Part shown: piece after piece, positions 35,369 to 44,012 of the stretch
Layout of the letters: every line of letters starts with the position of its first letter
Numbering within the stretch: the first letter of the stretch is position 1
From: Chryseobacterium soli
GTDB taxonomy: Bacteria > Bacteroidota > Bacteroidia > Flavobacteriales > Weeksellaceae
Direction: 5' to 3'
NCBI RefSeq assembly: GCF_000737705.1
Contig: NZ_JPRH01000001.1
Location: forward strand, 1-64,000
Length of the DNA stretch: 64,000 nucleotides
The notes under the pieces: generated by a model
The model's input: only the letters and a program-made list of their open reading frames with translations
What the model was told of the DNA's origin: nothing
The model's database searches: none
Made by a program: the position numbers and the translations under genes

Positions 35369-35400
35369 TTTGGCAGTTAAGAAAAAAGTTTTTATTTTTG
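35369..35400 (+). promoter_or_regulatory. Promoter of rpsT
   Basis: TTTG (35369-35372), a 20-base spacer and TATTTTTG (35393-35400) match the Bacteroidota consensus. It ends 18 bases before the start at 35419 and supports that start. Confidence 0.8.
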
Positions 35401-35418
35401 CACTCACATTTGAACGAT

Positions 35419-35673
35419 ATGGCAAATCATAAATCAGCATTAAAAAGAATAAGACAAAACGAAGTTAGAAAAGTTCGTAACAGATATTATCACAAGACTG
35501 CTAGAACAGCTATCAAAGTGTTAAAAAATGAAGAAGATAAGGCTGTTGCTTCTGAGCAATTGCCTAAAGTAGTCGCTTTATTGGATAAGTTAGCTAAGAA
35601 AAACATCATCCACAAAAACAAAGCTGCTAACTTGAAAAGCAAATTAACGAAGTACGTTAATAAATTAGCATAA
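35419..35673 (+). CDS. rpsT: 30S ribosomal protein S20
   Basis: The 84-residue protein begins [21 protein letters not shown], the family start. An in-frame ATG 21 bases upstream (MHSHLND) lies within 2 bases of the -7 box and is not used in related S20 proteins. S20 binds 16S rRNA and helps early assembly. It is monocistronic apart from the following tRNA-Glu. Confidence 0.97.
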   Translation: MANHKSALKRIRQNEVRKVRNRYYHKTARTAIKVLKNEEDKAVASEQLPKVVALLDKLAKKNIIHKNKAANLKSKLTKYVNKLA

Positions 35674-35683
35674 AAGTATAGTA

Positions 35684-35755
35684 GGCCCGTTCGTCTATCG
35701 GTTAGGACCTCAGATTTTCATTCTGGTAAGAGGGGTTCGACTCCCCTACGGGCTA
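35684..35755 (+). tRNA. tRNA-Glu (TTC)
   Basis: 72 bases, acceptor GGCCCGT/ACGGGCT with discriminator A and no encoded CCA. The anticodon loop TTTTCAT gives TTC. Identical to the copy at 35827. It starts 10 bases after rpsT. Confidence 0.95.
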
Positions 35756-35826
35756 CAAAACTAAGAGTTGATAAACTTATAAAAACAAACACTAACACGT
35801 TGATTTTATATTAGCGGAAGATAGAG

Positions 35827-35898
35827 GGCCCGTTCGTCTATCGGTTAGGACCTCAGATTTTCATTCTGGTAAGAGGGGTTCGACTCCCCTACGGGCTA
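35827..35898 (+). tRNA. tRNA-Glu (TTC), second identical copy
   Basis: Same 72-base sequence as at 35684-35755. The spacer of 71 bases between the two is unrelated to the flank of the first, so this is a gene duplication rather than an assembly repeat. A strong hairpin terminator follows at once. Confidence 0.95.
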
Positions 35899-35899
35899 C

Positions 35900-35930
35900 A
35901 AAGAGAAGACTTTTATAAAGTCTTCTCTTT
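35900..35930 (+). terminator. Terminator of the tRNA-Glu/rpsT cluster
   Basis: A perfect 14-bp stem AAAGAGAAGACTTT/AAAGTCTTCTCTTT with loop TAT, followed by TT. It begins one base after the last tRNA. Confidence 0.9.
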
Positions 35931-36286
35931 TTGCATTTATAGTATGCTGTCATATGAATACAGGACTCAGCTGCAAGATTTGGGGATTATCATGTCTTCA
36001 TCATTGCCTTATTCTTTCCTCTCCATTTCTTTTGAATAAATAGTCTCTAAAACTTTCTTTAAAGCCTACTATGGGATTAATTCATATTCTCCCAAAGAGG
36101 GTATCTTACAAGCATTCTTTTCCTATTTAAACCTTACAACGATTATTGTTTATTATTCTTTTTAATACGCTATTTAAAAAAAATAATACCTGTTTATTAG
36201 TAAATCACATAAAATAGAAATATCTCTTTTGGTTTATTCTTTTTATCCCTAAATTTGGATTAATCTAATAACCAAAAATTCATAAC
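35931..36286. other. Intergenic region before the T9SS protein gene
   Basis: About 350 bases with no gene. It ends with the promoter of the 36287 gene. No repeat or structured element was recognised. Confidence 0.5.
36228..36257 (+). promoter_or_regulatory. Promoter of the 36287 T9SS protein gene
   Basis: TTTG (36228-36231), an 18-base spacer and TAAATTTG (36250-36257), 29 bases before the start codon. Confidence 0.75.
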
Positions 36287-37057
36287 ATGCAATTTAATTT
36301 TCTATCGAAGTGTAGTCTGCACCTAAAGGCAGCATTCTTATTATTGCTATTAAGCTCTCTATCTTTTGCACAGAACAGAATCTATGCCTACGAACAAACC
36401 TCCGACACCTTCGGCGTATGCCTGGCCTGTAATGTACAGAATCCGCTCAATGCTGTAGGAGATAATGAGAACGACTACTCTACCCTCACCATGGGTACTG
36501 TATTGCTGGGCGGAGTTTCTCAGACACTGCTGTTTCCGGATGTAACTTCCAATACAAAACTGGTTGTAGGCATCGGAACCAACGATATTCCTTTAACGGT
36601 TCAGTTACTTGGCGGAGTTACCATAGAAACGATGAATGGAAATGTTTCTAACGGTGACATGAAATACATTAACAGCAGTATCCTTAAGCTTGGAGGAGAC
36701 ACCCCCAACAGGGCAACCATCGAATTACAACCTACCAAACCCTATACCGGTGTGAAAATAAGAGTAAGCGGCGGAGTACTGAGCCTTGGCGGTGGCTTCC
36801 GTATTTATTATGCATATCAGGAACCTGTTACTTTTACAGCTTTCGGTACTGCCAACGGGCAGATCAGTTTAAGTGGAAATGTTCCTGTGGAAGATTCCCA
36901 AATGACTATTACAAATATTTCAGGTAAAGAAATATACCGTTCAAAGATCAACTCGAAAAATATTGATCTTTCCACTCCTATTCCAGAAGGAATTTATATC
37001 CTCAATCTACAGACCAAAGAAAACAGGATCTATTCACGAAAAATAATTATCAAGTAA
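36287..37057 (+). CDS. Secreted protein with T9SS type A sorting domain
   Basis: The 256-residue protein has a signal peptide (LSSLSFAQ), an N-terminal beta-rich region with one CLAC pair, and a C-terminal sorting domain. The last ~70 residues (ITNISGKEIYRSKI...IPEGIYILNLQTKENRIYSRKIIIK) are typical of type IX secretion substrates, which are carried across the outer membrane and anchored or released. The mature domain's function is not recognised. It has a promoter and a strong terminator of its own. Confidence 0.85.
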   Translation: MQFNFLSKCSLHLKAAFLLLLLSSLSFAQNRIYAYEQTSDTFGVCLACNVQNPLNAVGDNENDYSTLTMGTVLLGGVSQTLLFPDVTSNTKLVVGIGTNDIPLTVQLLGGVTIETMNGNVSNGDMKYINSSILKLGGDTPNRATIELQPTKPYTGVKIRVSGGVLSLGGGFRIYYAYQEPVTFTAFGTANGQISLSGNVPVEDSQMTITNISGKEIYRSKINSKNIDLSTPIPEGIYILNLQTKENRIYSRKIIIK

Positions 37058-37064
37058 AATAACT

Positions 37065-37096
37065 AATCCGGTAGACGTCAATCTACCGGATTTTTT
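37065..37096 (+). terminator. Terminator of the 36287 T9SS protein gene
   Basis: Perfect 11-bp stem AATCCGGTAGA/TCTACCGGATT with loop CGTCAA, followed by TTTT. It starts 7 bases after the stop codon. Confidence 0.9.
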
Positions 37097-37133
37097 AATT
37101 ATAAAAGGTGGCTATATACTATTTTACCTCTAG

Positions 37134-37206
37134 TGTCATTCCGACGAAGGAGGAATCTTTTTGATAGATCAGATTTTTCATTTCACTTCGTTGCATTTGA
37201 ATGACA
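37134..37206. repeat. 73-bp interspersed element with inverted ends
   Basis: The element begins TGTCATTC and ends GAATGACA, an exact 8-bp inverted repeat. Inner arms CGACGAAG and CTTCGTTG also pair imperfectly. This kind of TGTCATTC...GAATGACA unit is scattered in intergenic DNA of many flavobacterial genomes. It has no coding capacity and would fold to a hairpin. A long 5' extension of the downstream regulator reading frame starts inside it, which is a further reason to prefer the start at 37329. Confidence 0.6.
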
Positions 37207-37298
37207 GCAGAAATAAGCAGACCACAACATCAGGTGTAAATTATCGATTCTTACCTTATAAAATTCTGACAGTACATAATTTACTTCAAAAAAAGTTG

Positions 37299-37306
37299 TA
37301 CCTTTG
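37299..37306 (+). promoter_or_regulatory. -7 box of the FadR-like regulator gene
   Basis: TACCTTTG matches TAnnTTTG and is followed after 2 bases by the palindromic operator. Confidence 0.55.
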
Positions 37307-37308
37307 CA

Positions 37309-37327
37309 ATCATCAGATGATAAGATG
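37309..37327 (+). promoter_or_regulatory. Operator of the FadR-like regulator (own promoter)
   Basis: ATCATC-A-GATGAT is a perfect 13-bp palindrome (37309-37321) followed by AAGATG. The unit CATCAGATGAyAAGATG recurs with one mismatch at 38022-38038 in front of the transporter gene. The site lies between the -7 box and the start codon, fitting autorepression. Confidence 0.65.
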
Positions 37328-37328
37328 T

Positions 37329-37988
37329 ATGAGTGTAATTCAAAAAAAGAGTTTGGCCCAAGAGGTTGCCGACCGCCTGATAGCAGGAATTATTGCTAAA
37401 GAATATACAATTGGGGATCAGCTACCGATTGAACCTGAATTGATGAAAATGTATGGAGTCGGACGTTCCAGCATTCGTGAGGCGATTAAAATATTATCAA
37501 TTCAAGGTGTATTGAGAGTACAGCAGGGCGTCGGTACGTTTGTTGTTTCCGACAATGTTCAGGAATCACTGGAATCTCAAATTAACAGAGCTGAAATAGA
37601 AGAAGTTCTTGAAGTACGCTCTTTAATTGAAGCAAAAATAGCTGCAAAAGCTGCCTTACATCATCATGAAGATGAACTGAAGATTATTAAATCCTACCTT
37701 GATTTAAGAGGTATAATGGCTGAGAAAAATCAGGCGCTGGAATGTTATGAGGCGGATATTAATTTCCATGTTTCTATTGCCGAAGCTTGCGGAAATCCCC
37801 TTTTGAAAGAAATCTATAAGATTGCCAGCAAACAGGTCATGAGAACTTTCGAAAACGGGCACAATAATAATACGGACGCTTTTAAAGCGTCACATGAACT
37901 TCATACAAGTCTGTATCATTCTATAAAAGACAGAGATGCAGATCGTGCCGCTCATATTGCGCAGCAAATCATCGATAAATTATTTTAA
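37329..37988 (+). CDS. FadR-subfamily GntR transcriptional regulator
   Basis: The protein of about 219 residues (start MSVIQKKSLAQEVADRL) has an N-terminal winged helix with GDQLPIEPELMKMYGVGRSSIREAIKIL and an all-helical FCD ligand domain. In the latter, Asp/His residues in DINFHVSIAEACGNPLL and ELHTSLYHSIKDRD are candidate metal ligands, as in other FCD proteins. I prefer 37329 over a longer frame that would begin inside an interspersed repeat and cross the promoter. It lies 68 bases upstream of the transporter gene and shares its operator, so it likely controls it. Confidence 0.88.
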   Translation: MSVIQKKSLAQEVADRLIAGIIAKEYTIGDQLPIEPELMKMYGVGRSSIREAIKILSIQGVLRVQQGVGTFVVSDNVQESLESQINRAEIEEVLEVRSLIEAKIAAKAALHHHEDELKIIKSYLDLRGIMAEKNQALECYEADINFHVSIAEACGNPLLKEIYKIASKQVMRTFENGHNNNTDAFKASHELHTSLYHSIKDRDADRAAHIAQQIIDKLF

Positions 37989-38021
37989 AAAATTACCCTT
38001 ACCAATATTCATCTTTAAATT

Positions 38022-38038
38022 CATCAGATGACAAGATG
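38022..38038 (+). promoter_or_regulatory. Operator of the FadR-like regulator at the transporter gene
   Basis: CATCAGATGACAAGATG has 16 of 17 bases in common with the site at 37311-37327. TCATC-A-GATGA (38021-38031) is the inner palindrome. Outer arms ATTCATCTT (38007-38015) and AAGATGAAT (38033-38041) also form a perfect 9-bp inverted repeat. Confidence 0.65.
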
Positions 38039-38056
38039 AATGTAAATTTATTATTT

Positions 38057-39265
38057 ATGGACAACACACAAACCAAAAGCATTGATACAAGTACGATTGT
38101 ATATCCTATTTTGTTCATGATCAGTTTTTCACATTTTTTGAATGACCTGATCCAATCTACTATTCCTTCTTTGTACCCTATTTTAAAAGGAGAATTTAAA
38201 TTATCTTTTGCCCAGATCGGAATTATTACCCTGGTATTTCAGCTTACTGCCTCCATTTTACAGCCTTTTGTCGGTATTTATACTGATAAAAAACCGAATC
38301 CGAGATCTCTGGCGATTGGAATGGCTTTATCTATGGCCGGTCTACTCTTGTTGGCTTCTGCCCATCAATATTATATTATTCTTCTTTCAGTCGGATTGAT
38401 TGGCATGGGATCTTCTATTTTCCATCCTGAGGCTTCCCGGGTGGCGCAACTGGCTTCCGGCGGTCAGAAAGGATTGGCGCAGTCTATTTTCCAGGTTGGC
38501 GGGAATTCAGGAAGTGCTATAGGACCTTTATTGGTTGCATTGATCGTTCTTCCTTTAGGTCAGGGATATGTGGGATTATTTGCAATTGCTGCATTTATCG
38601 GTATTATTCTGCTGTGGAGAATTGGAAACTGGTACGCTGAAAGATTATCCATTAAAAAAACAGCGAAGCATACTGATGCAGTAGTGAATATCCAACTTTC
38701 GCGAAAAAAAGTGTTATTTTCCATTAGCATTCTATTGGCACTGGTATTTTCCAAATATATCTATCTGGCATCCATGACGAATTATTTTACCTTTTTCCTG
38801 ATGGATAAATTTCATATATCGGTAAAAGATTCTCAGTTGTATTTATTTATGTTTCTTGCAGCGGTAGCAGTAGGAACTATTCTTGGGGGGAAATTGGGCG
38901 ATAAATACGGCCGGAAAAAAATCATCTGGATATCTATTCTCGGAGCTGCTCCGTTTACCCTATGCCTTCCCTATCTTTCCTTAGCATGGACCATTGCATT
39001 TGCTGTGATCATCGGATTGATCATTGCATCTGCATTTTCTGCGATTCTGGTGTATGCGACCGACCTTATGCCTGATAAAATTGGGTTGGTAGCCGGATTA
39101 TTCTTCGGATTTATGTTTGGAATGGGTGGTATTGGTTCTGCCGTATTGGGTGCCATCGCCGATGATACAAGCATTGAATACGTCTTTAAGATATGTGCTT
39201 TTCTCCCTTTGATCGGTATTATTACAGCCTTCTTACCTAATATTAAAGGATCGAAAAAAAAATAA
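38057..39265 (+). CDS. fsr: MFS transporter, fosmidomycin-resistance (Fsr) family
   Basis: The protein of about 402 residues has twelve transmembrane segments. FSHFLNDLIQSTIPSLYPILK and IGMGSSIFHPEASRVAQLASGG are typical of the Fsr branch of the major facilitator superfamily. Fsr confers fosmidomycin export in E. coli; the natural substrate here is unknown. The start MDNTQTK at 38057 is preferred because an upstream in-frame ATG at 38036 lies within the operator. The regulator upstream is its likely controller. There is no terminator directly behind it on this strand apart from the hairpin at 39295-39323. Confidence 0.88.
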   Translation: MDNTQTKSIDTSTIVYPILFMISFSHFLNDLIQSTIPSLYPILKGEFKLSFAQIGIITLVFQLTASILQPFVGIYTDKKPNPRSLAIGMALSMAGLLLLASAHQYYIILLSVGLIGMGSSIFHPEASRVAQLASGGQKGLAQSIFQVGGNSGSAIGPLLVALIVLPLGQGYVGLFAIAAFIGIILLWRIGNWYAERLSIKKTAKHTDAVVNIQLSRKKVLFSISILLALVFSKYIYLASMTNYFTFFLMDKFHISVKDSQLYLFMFLAAVAVGTILGGKLGDKYGRKKIIWISILGAAPFTLCLPYLSLAWTIAFAVIIGLIIASAFSAILVYATDLMPDKIGLVAGLFFGFMFGMGGIGSAVLGAIADDTSIEYVFKICAFLPLIGIITAFLPNIKGSKKK

Positions 39266-39294
39266 GATCAGAAAATTGACTATCATTATAAAAA

Positions 39295-39323
39295 AAGCCT
39301 CTACTGTATGGAAGTAGAGGCTT
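39295..39323 (-). terminator. Terminator of the cobalamin operon
   Basis: An 11-bp stem AAGCCTCTACT/AGTAGAGGCTT with a 7-base loop, followed on the minus strand by six U. It lies 25 bases after the stop codon at 39348. Confidence 0.9.
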
Positions 39324-39347
39324 ACCTATAAAATAGATATCTAAAAA

Positions 39348-41621
39348 TTATTTTTTAATTACTTTCTGCTGATATACTGCTTTATCAGTCACCGCTTTCA
39401 ATATATACATTCCTTTTGGAAGCATGCTTACATTGATTTGTCCGTTATTGAACTGCGTATTGATCAATTTACCAGAAGCATCATAAAGAGAAACATTCAG
39501 TACTTTCTCCTGTGTTTTAATGGTAAGAAAATCAGTCACTGGATTTGGATAGATACTGAATTCCAGTTTCTTCACTTCGGCCGTTGCTAGAGAAGAAGTC
39601 GTTGCATTGACTATAAGCGTTTTTTCAACCGTTTTACCGTTTGAATTAAAGCTGATAACAATATTTGATGTTCCTGATGCCAGCGGAGTTAATACCAATT
39701 CGTCACTGTCGTTAATAACGGCAGAAACAATTGCCGGGTTGCTGTTTGATTTTACTGATTTTACAATGGCAGCTGATAAGTTGTCATCATCTGAAACTAC
39801 AATCTTTAAATCAATCGATGTTATATTTCCTGCCGTAACCTGAGAAGGGAAAGTACTGCTTATTGTAGGTGCCGTATTATCCGGGAATACCGCCAATGCC
39901 GGGAACCAGTAATAATCGTTTAGTGTTTTTGTATTCGTCAAAGTCCCCGTATTGTTAAACGTATGGATCCAGTTTTTCTGATAGTGTGCACCGAAGCCAC
40001 TTTCTGTGGTATTCAGAATCAATTCATCCGTTGTTGGGTTTACACGAAGTCCTGCTCCGTAAGGAATTTGCTTATAAGTTCCTGTCTGTCCCGGAATCAC
40101 TGCAAAGTTTTCATTGAATGTTTTTGTCGTTACATCAAATTTAACAATCTGTGTTCCGGAATTAAAACTATTAATTGAATTGATCCAGTATAAAGCATTC
40201 TGCTGGCGGCTTGCTGAAAAGCTTCCTGCATTCCAGGCACCCCATGATCCCAGGTATTTGGTGGTAGGAATATTGTACGAAGTAACCGCAAAAGTAGTAG
40301 GATTGATGTTCACTACCTTTTGATCCTGTATTGCCCAAACACTTCCGTCTTTAGCCTGCACAATAGAATGATATGCTCCTGAGATCGTACTGATTAAGGT
40401 ATCCGTAGCAGGATCTATCACCAAAATACCAGCTGTCTGCTTCACGGCAAATACATATTTTGAAGTACGGATCATATTACCAATCTGTCCCGCGTAAGCA
40501 CTTCCGCCACCTGTTCCTGTGATGAGATTGCCAACCTGTAGATTATCAATATCAAAAAGGAATATTCCGTTTGAAGCTCCGATATATCCTTTATGCTCAT
40601 TCACTCCTACAAAAGTTCTTCCGTCTCCGCCACCAATGGTATTGAAGCCAGCAATTTTCTGCATGGTCTGTGCGTTTGCCACGACTAGTCTTCCACCAGG
40701 AGTATATTGTGTATCTCCGCCATCCGCAGCCTGTTTTGAGATAAAATAGAATTTATCCCCATAGATCGTCCCGTATTGTGTGGTTGCTCCAAAAGCATGA
40801 TTGTTATTGGCATTACTGTAAACCCGGTAGTTAATCTGTCCGTTACTATCAATAAAATTGACAGAACCGTTGGTATGGCCGTACCAATCTTCATTCACCA
40901 TAAAATAACCATTGGCAAAATTGGTAGAACTTACATACGGAGAAACTGGCGTCATTGTAGAAGAAATAGGAAATTCCGTAAAGTTTGGGTTAAAATTCCA
41001 GACATCCCATGATCCGTTTACCAGTGCTCTGGTGGTTGCTCCTACTCCTGAATATCCAAAATCGGCATCAGTAGGATCTTTCACCCAATATGACCAATAT
41101 CCGTTGGTAGCCCATCCTGAACTCCAATGATCCGCAGCATCCGCAGCTGTATACTGGTCAAAATCGTAAGCCGAAGTATTTACAATTCCGTCAACTGGAT
41201 AAAAAGGATAGGTTACATTTCCGTTTTTGTACAGCGCATTTGAATTAGCGCCGTTCAAATCAAAGCCAAGTCCGCCAATGGCTGATCCGAACTGAGTTCC
41301 CTGATACAGCAGAGAGAAAAACCTGTGGTCCGCTTTTGCGATTGCTTTCAGCATATCTTCACCTGTTGCATTTCCGTTCCATCTGAATCCCCAAACCAAA
41401 GCATCGGGATTTTTACCATCATTCCATTGTACGACAAAAGCAGCTTCGTTTGTTCCTGTTCCTACCCAATACTGAACATCAGCAAATGTAAGAGGTGTAG
41501 TCGTCTGATTTTGAGTGGTCAGATTCTGAATGTCATTTCGGGGCACTCCCTGAACTTTTATCTGTGCATTGGTAAAAAATGCAAACAGAAAAAGCATTGT
41601 TAAAAGATAAAACTTTTTCAT
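39348..41621 (-). CDS. T9SS-exported beta-propeller protein of the cobalamin operon
   Basis: The 757-residue protein has a signal peptide (FFTNAQ) and an N-terminal domain of ~230 residues (FADVQYWVGTGTNEAAFVVQW...GFRWNGNATGEDMLKAI). A DUF5074-like propeller region follows, then an Ig-like domain and a C-terminal T9SS sorting domain (YPNPVTDFLTIKTQEKVLNVSLYDASGK...GMYILKAVTD). It is last in the B12 riboswitch operon, 31 bases after the preceding gene. DUF5074 proteins related to BtuG bind cobalamin, so it may be a second B12 capture protein that reaches the surface by another route. That role is inferred. Confidence 0.82.
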   Translation of the reverse strand: MKKFYLLTMLFLFAFFTNAQIKVQGVPRNDIQNLTTQNQTTTPLTFADVQYWVGTGTNEAAFVVQWNDGKNPDALVWGFRWNGNATGEDMLKAIAKADHRFFSLLYQGTQFGSAIGGLGFDLNGANSNALYKNGNVTYPFYPVDGIVNTSAYDFDQYTAADAADHWSSGWATNGYWSYWVKDPTDADFGYSGVGATTRALVNGSWDVWNFNPNFTEFPISSTMTPVSPYVSSTNFANGYFMVNEDWYGHTNGSVNFIDSNGQINYRVYSNANNNHAFGATTQYGTIYGDKFYFISKQAADGGDTQYTPGGRLVVANAQTMQKIAGFNTIGGGDGRTFVGVNEHKGYIGASNGIFLFDIDNLQVGNLITGTGGGSAYAGQIGNMIRTSKYVFAVKQTAGILVIDPATDTLISTISGAYHSIVQAKDGSVWAIQDQKVVNINPTTFAVTSYNIPTTKYLGSWGAWNAGSFSASRQQNALYWINSINSFNSGTQIVKFDVTTKTFNENFAVIPGQTGTYKQIPYGAGLRVNPTTDELILNTTESGFGAHYQKNWIHTFNNTGTLTNTKTLNDYYWFPALAVFPDNTAPTISSTFPSQVTAGNITSIDLKIVVSDDDNLSAAIVKSVKSNSNPAIVSAVINDSDELVLTPLASGTSNIVISFNSNGKTVEKTLIVNATTSSLATAEVKKLEFSIYPNPVTDFLTIKTQEKVLNVSLYDASGKLINTQFNNGQINVSMLPKGMYILKAVTDKAVYQQKVIKK

Positions 41622-41652
41622 TTTTAAACTATTTTAAAAGTATTGTTGAATT

Positions 41653-42861
41653 TTAATTAAGATGAAGGTCATACGCTCCGGCAACTTCCGTTGAAACTTC
41701 TCCAAGCCAGCCTGCTTCCTGATTGACGCCGGTATACACTTTTATAAAGTCGATGCCCGGAAGTTTTACATAATGTCCGTTTTTATCCACTGCCCAAGAA
41801 ATATCAATATTGGAGGCTTCATCATTATTCGGTGCATTGTCTGCATAGCCGAAATCATACGACTTCCCTACCCAATAAGTCCCCGCTCCGCTTTGGTCGT
41901 AAAAATTATCTTTAAGTCTGGTTCCCAAAAAGCTGTAACTGGCATCTGAGATCCATAAAGGATAATAGCTTTGTGCATGGAAGGTATTTCTGGTTTTAAA
42001 TCCTGAATTCCCATAATTATCTTCCCATTTGATGTACTCCACATCAGTCTGCCAAAGTTCACTTCCCGGAACGGGAGGCTTGTTTTCATTAGGTTTAAAG
42101 TAGGTTATATTGTAATTTTTAGTGGTTGTATTTTTAAAGTATTCACTTCCCGCGATCTCATACCATTCGTCATCATCAGGTTTACCATTTCTGTTTTTGT
42201 CGTAAGCTACCATGATAATTCCCGGTTCGCAAGATCCTGATCGTGGATCATTCGCGTCATTTCCCCAGAAAGCATTCCCCAGAATTTTGAAATCTCTTCC
42301 ATCCAGGTTTGGAATCGTATGGTCGAAACCCACTGTAACATAACCACCATAGCCTCCTAAAGTAATCATGGAAGAATTTCCTCCTACCAGAGATTCTTTG
42401 GCTTTTTGAATCATCTGAGCAGCAGTGCTTCCGGAAATATATTCGGGAATTTCATTCGTAAACTGCCCTACACCAGGACGAAAATCAAAAACATTGGAAA
42501 TGTATTTACTGTAAGGTGTCTGTTCCTTCTTTACAATAATGGACGAGCCGTAAGTCTTCACGACTCCATTTACTTCTACTTTTAAGGTTAAAGGATAGGT
42601 ATTCGCTATATGACTAATAAAATCTAGGTCTGAATTTTCAGAAATAATAGAATCATTGATACTCCAGGTCAGTTTTCCGGCAATCTGAGGGTCAATATTT
42701 AAAATCTTAAGACGGTCTATTGTATAGGAATCTTTAAGAACTGCCGAAGGAACTGTAACTTCTGCCACTACCTCATCAGTATCGCTTTTACAGGCTACTG
42801 TCCCTATTAAAACAGAAGACAGAAGCACCGTTTTTATCATCGTAAGAGTTTTTCTTTCCAT
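41653..42861 (-). CDS. Surface lipoprotein of the cobalamin operon with PKD-like domain
   Basis: The 402-residue protein has a lipobox (LIGTVAC), an N-terminal PKD/Ig-like domain and a C-terminal domain with GGYGGYVTVGFDHTIPNLDGRDFKILGNAFWG. A second in-frame ATG at 42840 gives an equally good signal peptide. This family is commonly found next to BtuB/BtuG genes in Bacteroidota but its binding role has not been settled; I do not claim it is BtuH. The gene lies 14 bases after the propeller lipoprotein gene. Confidence 0.8.
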   Translation of the reverse strand: MERKTLTMIKTVLLSSVLIGTVACKSDTDEVVAEVTVPSAVLKDSYTIDRLKILNIDPQIAGKLTWSINDSIISENSDLDFISHIANTYPLTLKVEVNGVVKTYGSSIIVKKEQTPYSKYISNVFDFRPGVGQFTNEIPEYISGSTAAQMIQKAKESLVGGNSSMITLGGYGGYVTVGFDHTIPNLDGRDFKILGNAFWGNDANDPRSGSCEPGIIMVAYDKNRNGKPDDDEWYEIAGSEYFKNTTTKNYNITYFKPNENKPPVPGSELWQTDVEYIKWEDNYGNSGFKTRNTFHAQSYYPLWISDASYSFLGTRLKDNFYDQSGAGTYWVGKSYDFGYADNAPNNDEASNIDISWAVDKNGHYVKLPGIDFIKVYTGVNQEAGWLGEVSTEVAGAYDLHLN

Positions 42862-42875
42862 TTTTTTTGATTTAA

Positions 42876-44012
42876 TTATTTATATAAAAAGACGAAATGA
42901 GCGGGAATATTTCCCCCTTCGGTCTTCCATTTGAATTTTCCGGTTTTATCAAAACAGTAGACATACCCTGTTGAAACATAATTCCGGGCATCGGTAAGAT
43001 AAATCTCCTCATTGATTGGATTTACCGCTATTCCATAAGGTGTTTTAATGGCATCTACATATTGCTGATCAATAATTTTGTTGGAAATGATCTGCTCAGT
43101 CTTCACATCGATAATTCCGAAGGATTTTGTGTAAGAATGGGTGTTGTAGTTGAATTCATTCCCGTAATAATAAAGTTTGTCATTCACGATGGTCATTTCG
43201 CTTACCGCAATATGAAAATCTTTTTTCACCGCACCGGTCGCAGCATCTACGAGGAATAAACTGGATGGGATATTGTAATAATCTCCTCTGGACGTCACGT
43301 ACAGATCTCCGTAATTATCTTTTTTAATATGGTGGAGGTTGATGGCTACGTCTATTTTCTTGGTTTCTTTAAATGTCGAAAGGTCTACCACAGAAACCGT
43401 TCTGTCGTAATTAGGGAATTTATATCCTCCTGAATTGGCCACAAAAAGCTGATTCCCTATAATTTCCATTTCCTCAGGCTGGTAACCTACTGTCACTTCC
43501 CGCTGGATAGAAAGAGAGACGGTATCTATTTCGGCTACTTTTCCTAATGGTGCGTTGGGATCAAGAGAAACAGGACCCGCATAGCTTGATGCATAGGCTT
43601 TTCCATCTTTAAACGTAATGTATCTGCAATTTTCCAGCTGAATGGTTTTAAGACGTTTCGCCGTCTTTGCATCCAGTACTTCAATTTTGTTGGAAACATT
43701 GATCACTGCATACATCTTACTTCCGTAAATCTGGATATCATTACCTACATCTCCCAATTCTTTTACGACGGTCGGGTTGATCTGTGCATAAATATTCCGG
43801 TGGTAGATTCCGGTTTTATAATCAAAAAAATCCAGGGTCGCTTTATTGGTTCCCATATTTCCTTCGTTCAGCAAATAAAATCCTTTGATGGGAAGATCTC
43901 CTTCAGCCGGGATAAGGTAATCCAGCTCTTCACGGTCTACATATTCATCGGTTCTGCAGGAAAGAACAGCAATAAACAGTAAGGCCCACAGGCAAAAATT
44001 GAGTTTTTTCAT
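42876..44012 (-). CDS. BtuG-like beta-propeller surface lipoprotein
   Basis: The 378-residue protein has a lipobox (AVLSC, Cys19) followed by a DUF5074/YncE-like seven-bladed propeller. Blade-type repeats include DIQIYGSKMYAVINVSNKIEVLDA and FVANSGGYKFPNYDRTVSVVDLS. BtuG of Bacteroides is a surface lipoprotein that binds cobalamin with very high affinity and hands it to BtuB. Placement directly behind btuB (4-base ATGA overlap) in a B12-riboswitch operon supports the same role. Confidence 0.85.
   Translation of the reverse strand: MKKLNFCLWALLFIAVLSCRTDEYVDREELDYLIPAEGDLPIKGFYLLNEGNMGTNKATLDFFDYKTGIYHRNIYAQINPTVVKELGDVGNDIQIYGSKMYAVINVSNKIEVLDAKTAKRLKTIQLENCRYITFKDGKAYASSYAGPVSLDPNAPLGKVAEIDTVSLSIQREVTVGYQPEEMEIIGNQLFVANSGGYKFPNYDRTVSVVDLSTFKETKKIDVAINLHHIKKDNYGDLYVTSRGDYYNIPSSLFLVDAATGAVKKDFHIAVSEMTIVNDKLYYYGNEFNYNTHSYTKSFGIIDVKTEQIISNKIIDQQYVDAIKTPYGIAVNPINEEIYLTDARNYVSTGYVYCFDKTGKFKWKTEGGNIPAHFVFLYK

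Noticed and set aside
35684..35898. Two identical tRNA-Glu genes as an assembly artefact
   Set aside because: The flanking sequences of the two copies differ, so both are real.
37161..37328. N-terminal extension of the FadR-like regulator
   Set aside because: It would start inside an interspersed repeat and translate across the promoter and operator; family members start near MSVIQKK.
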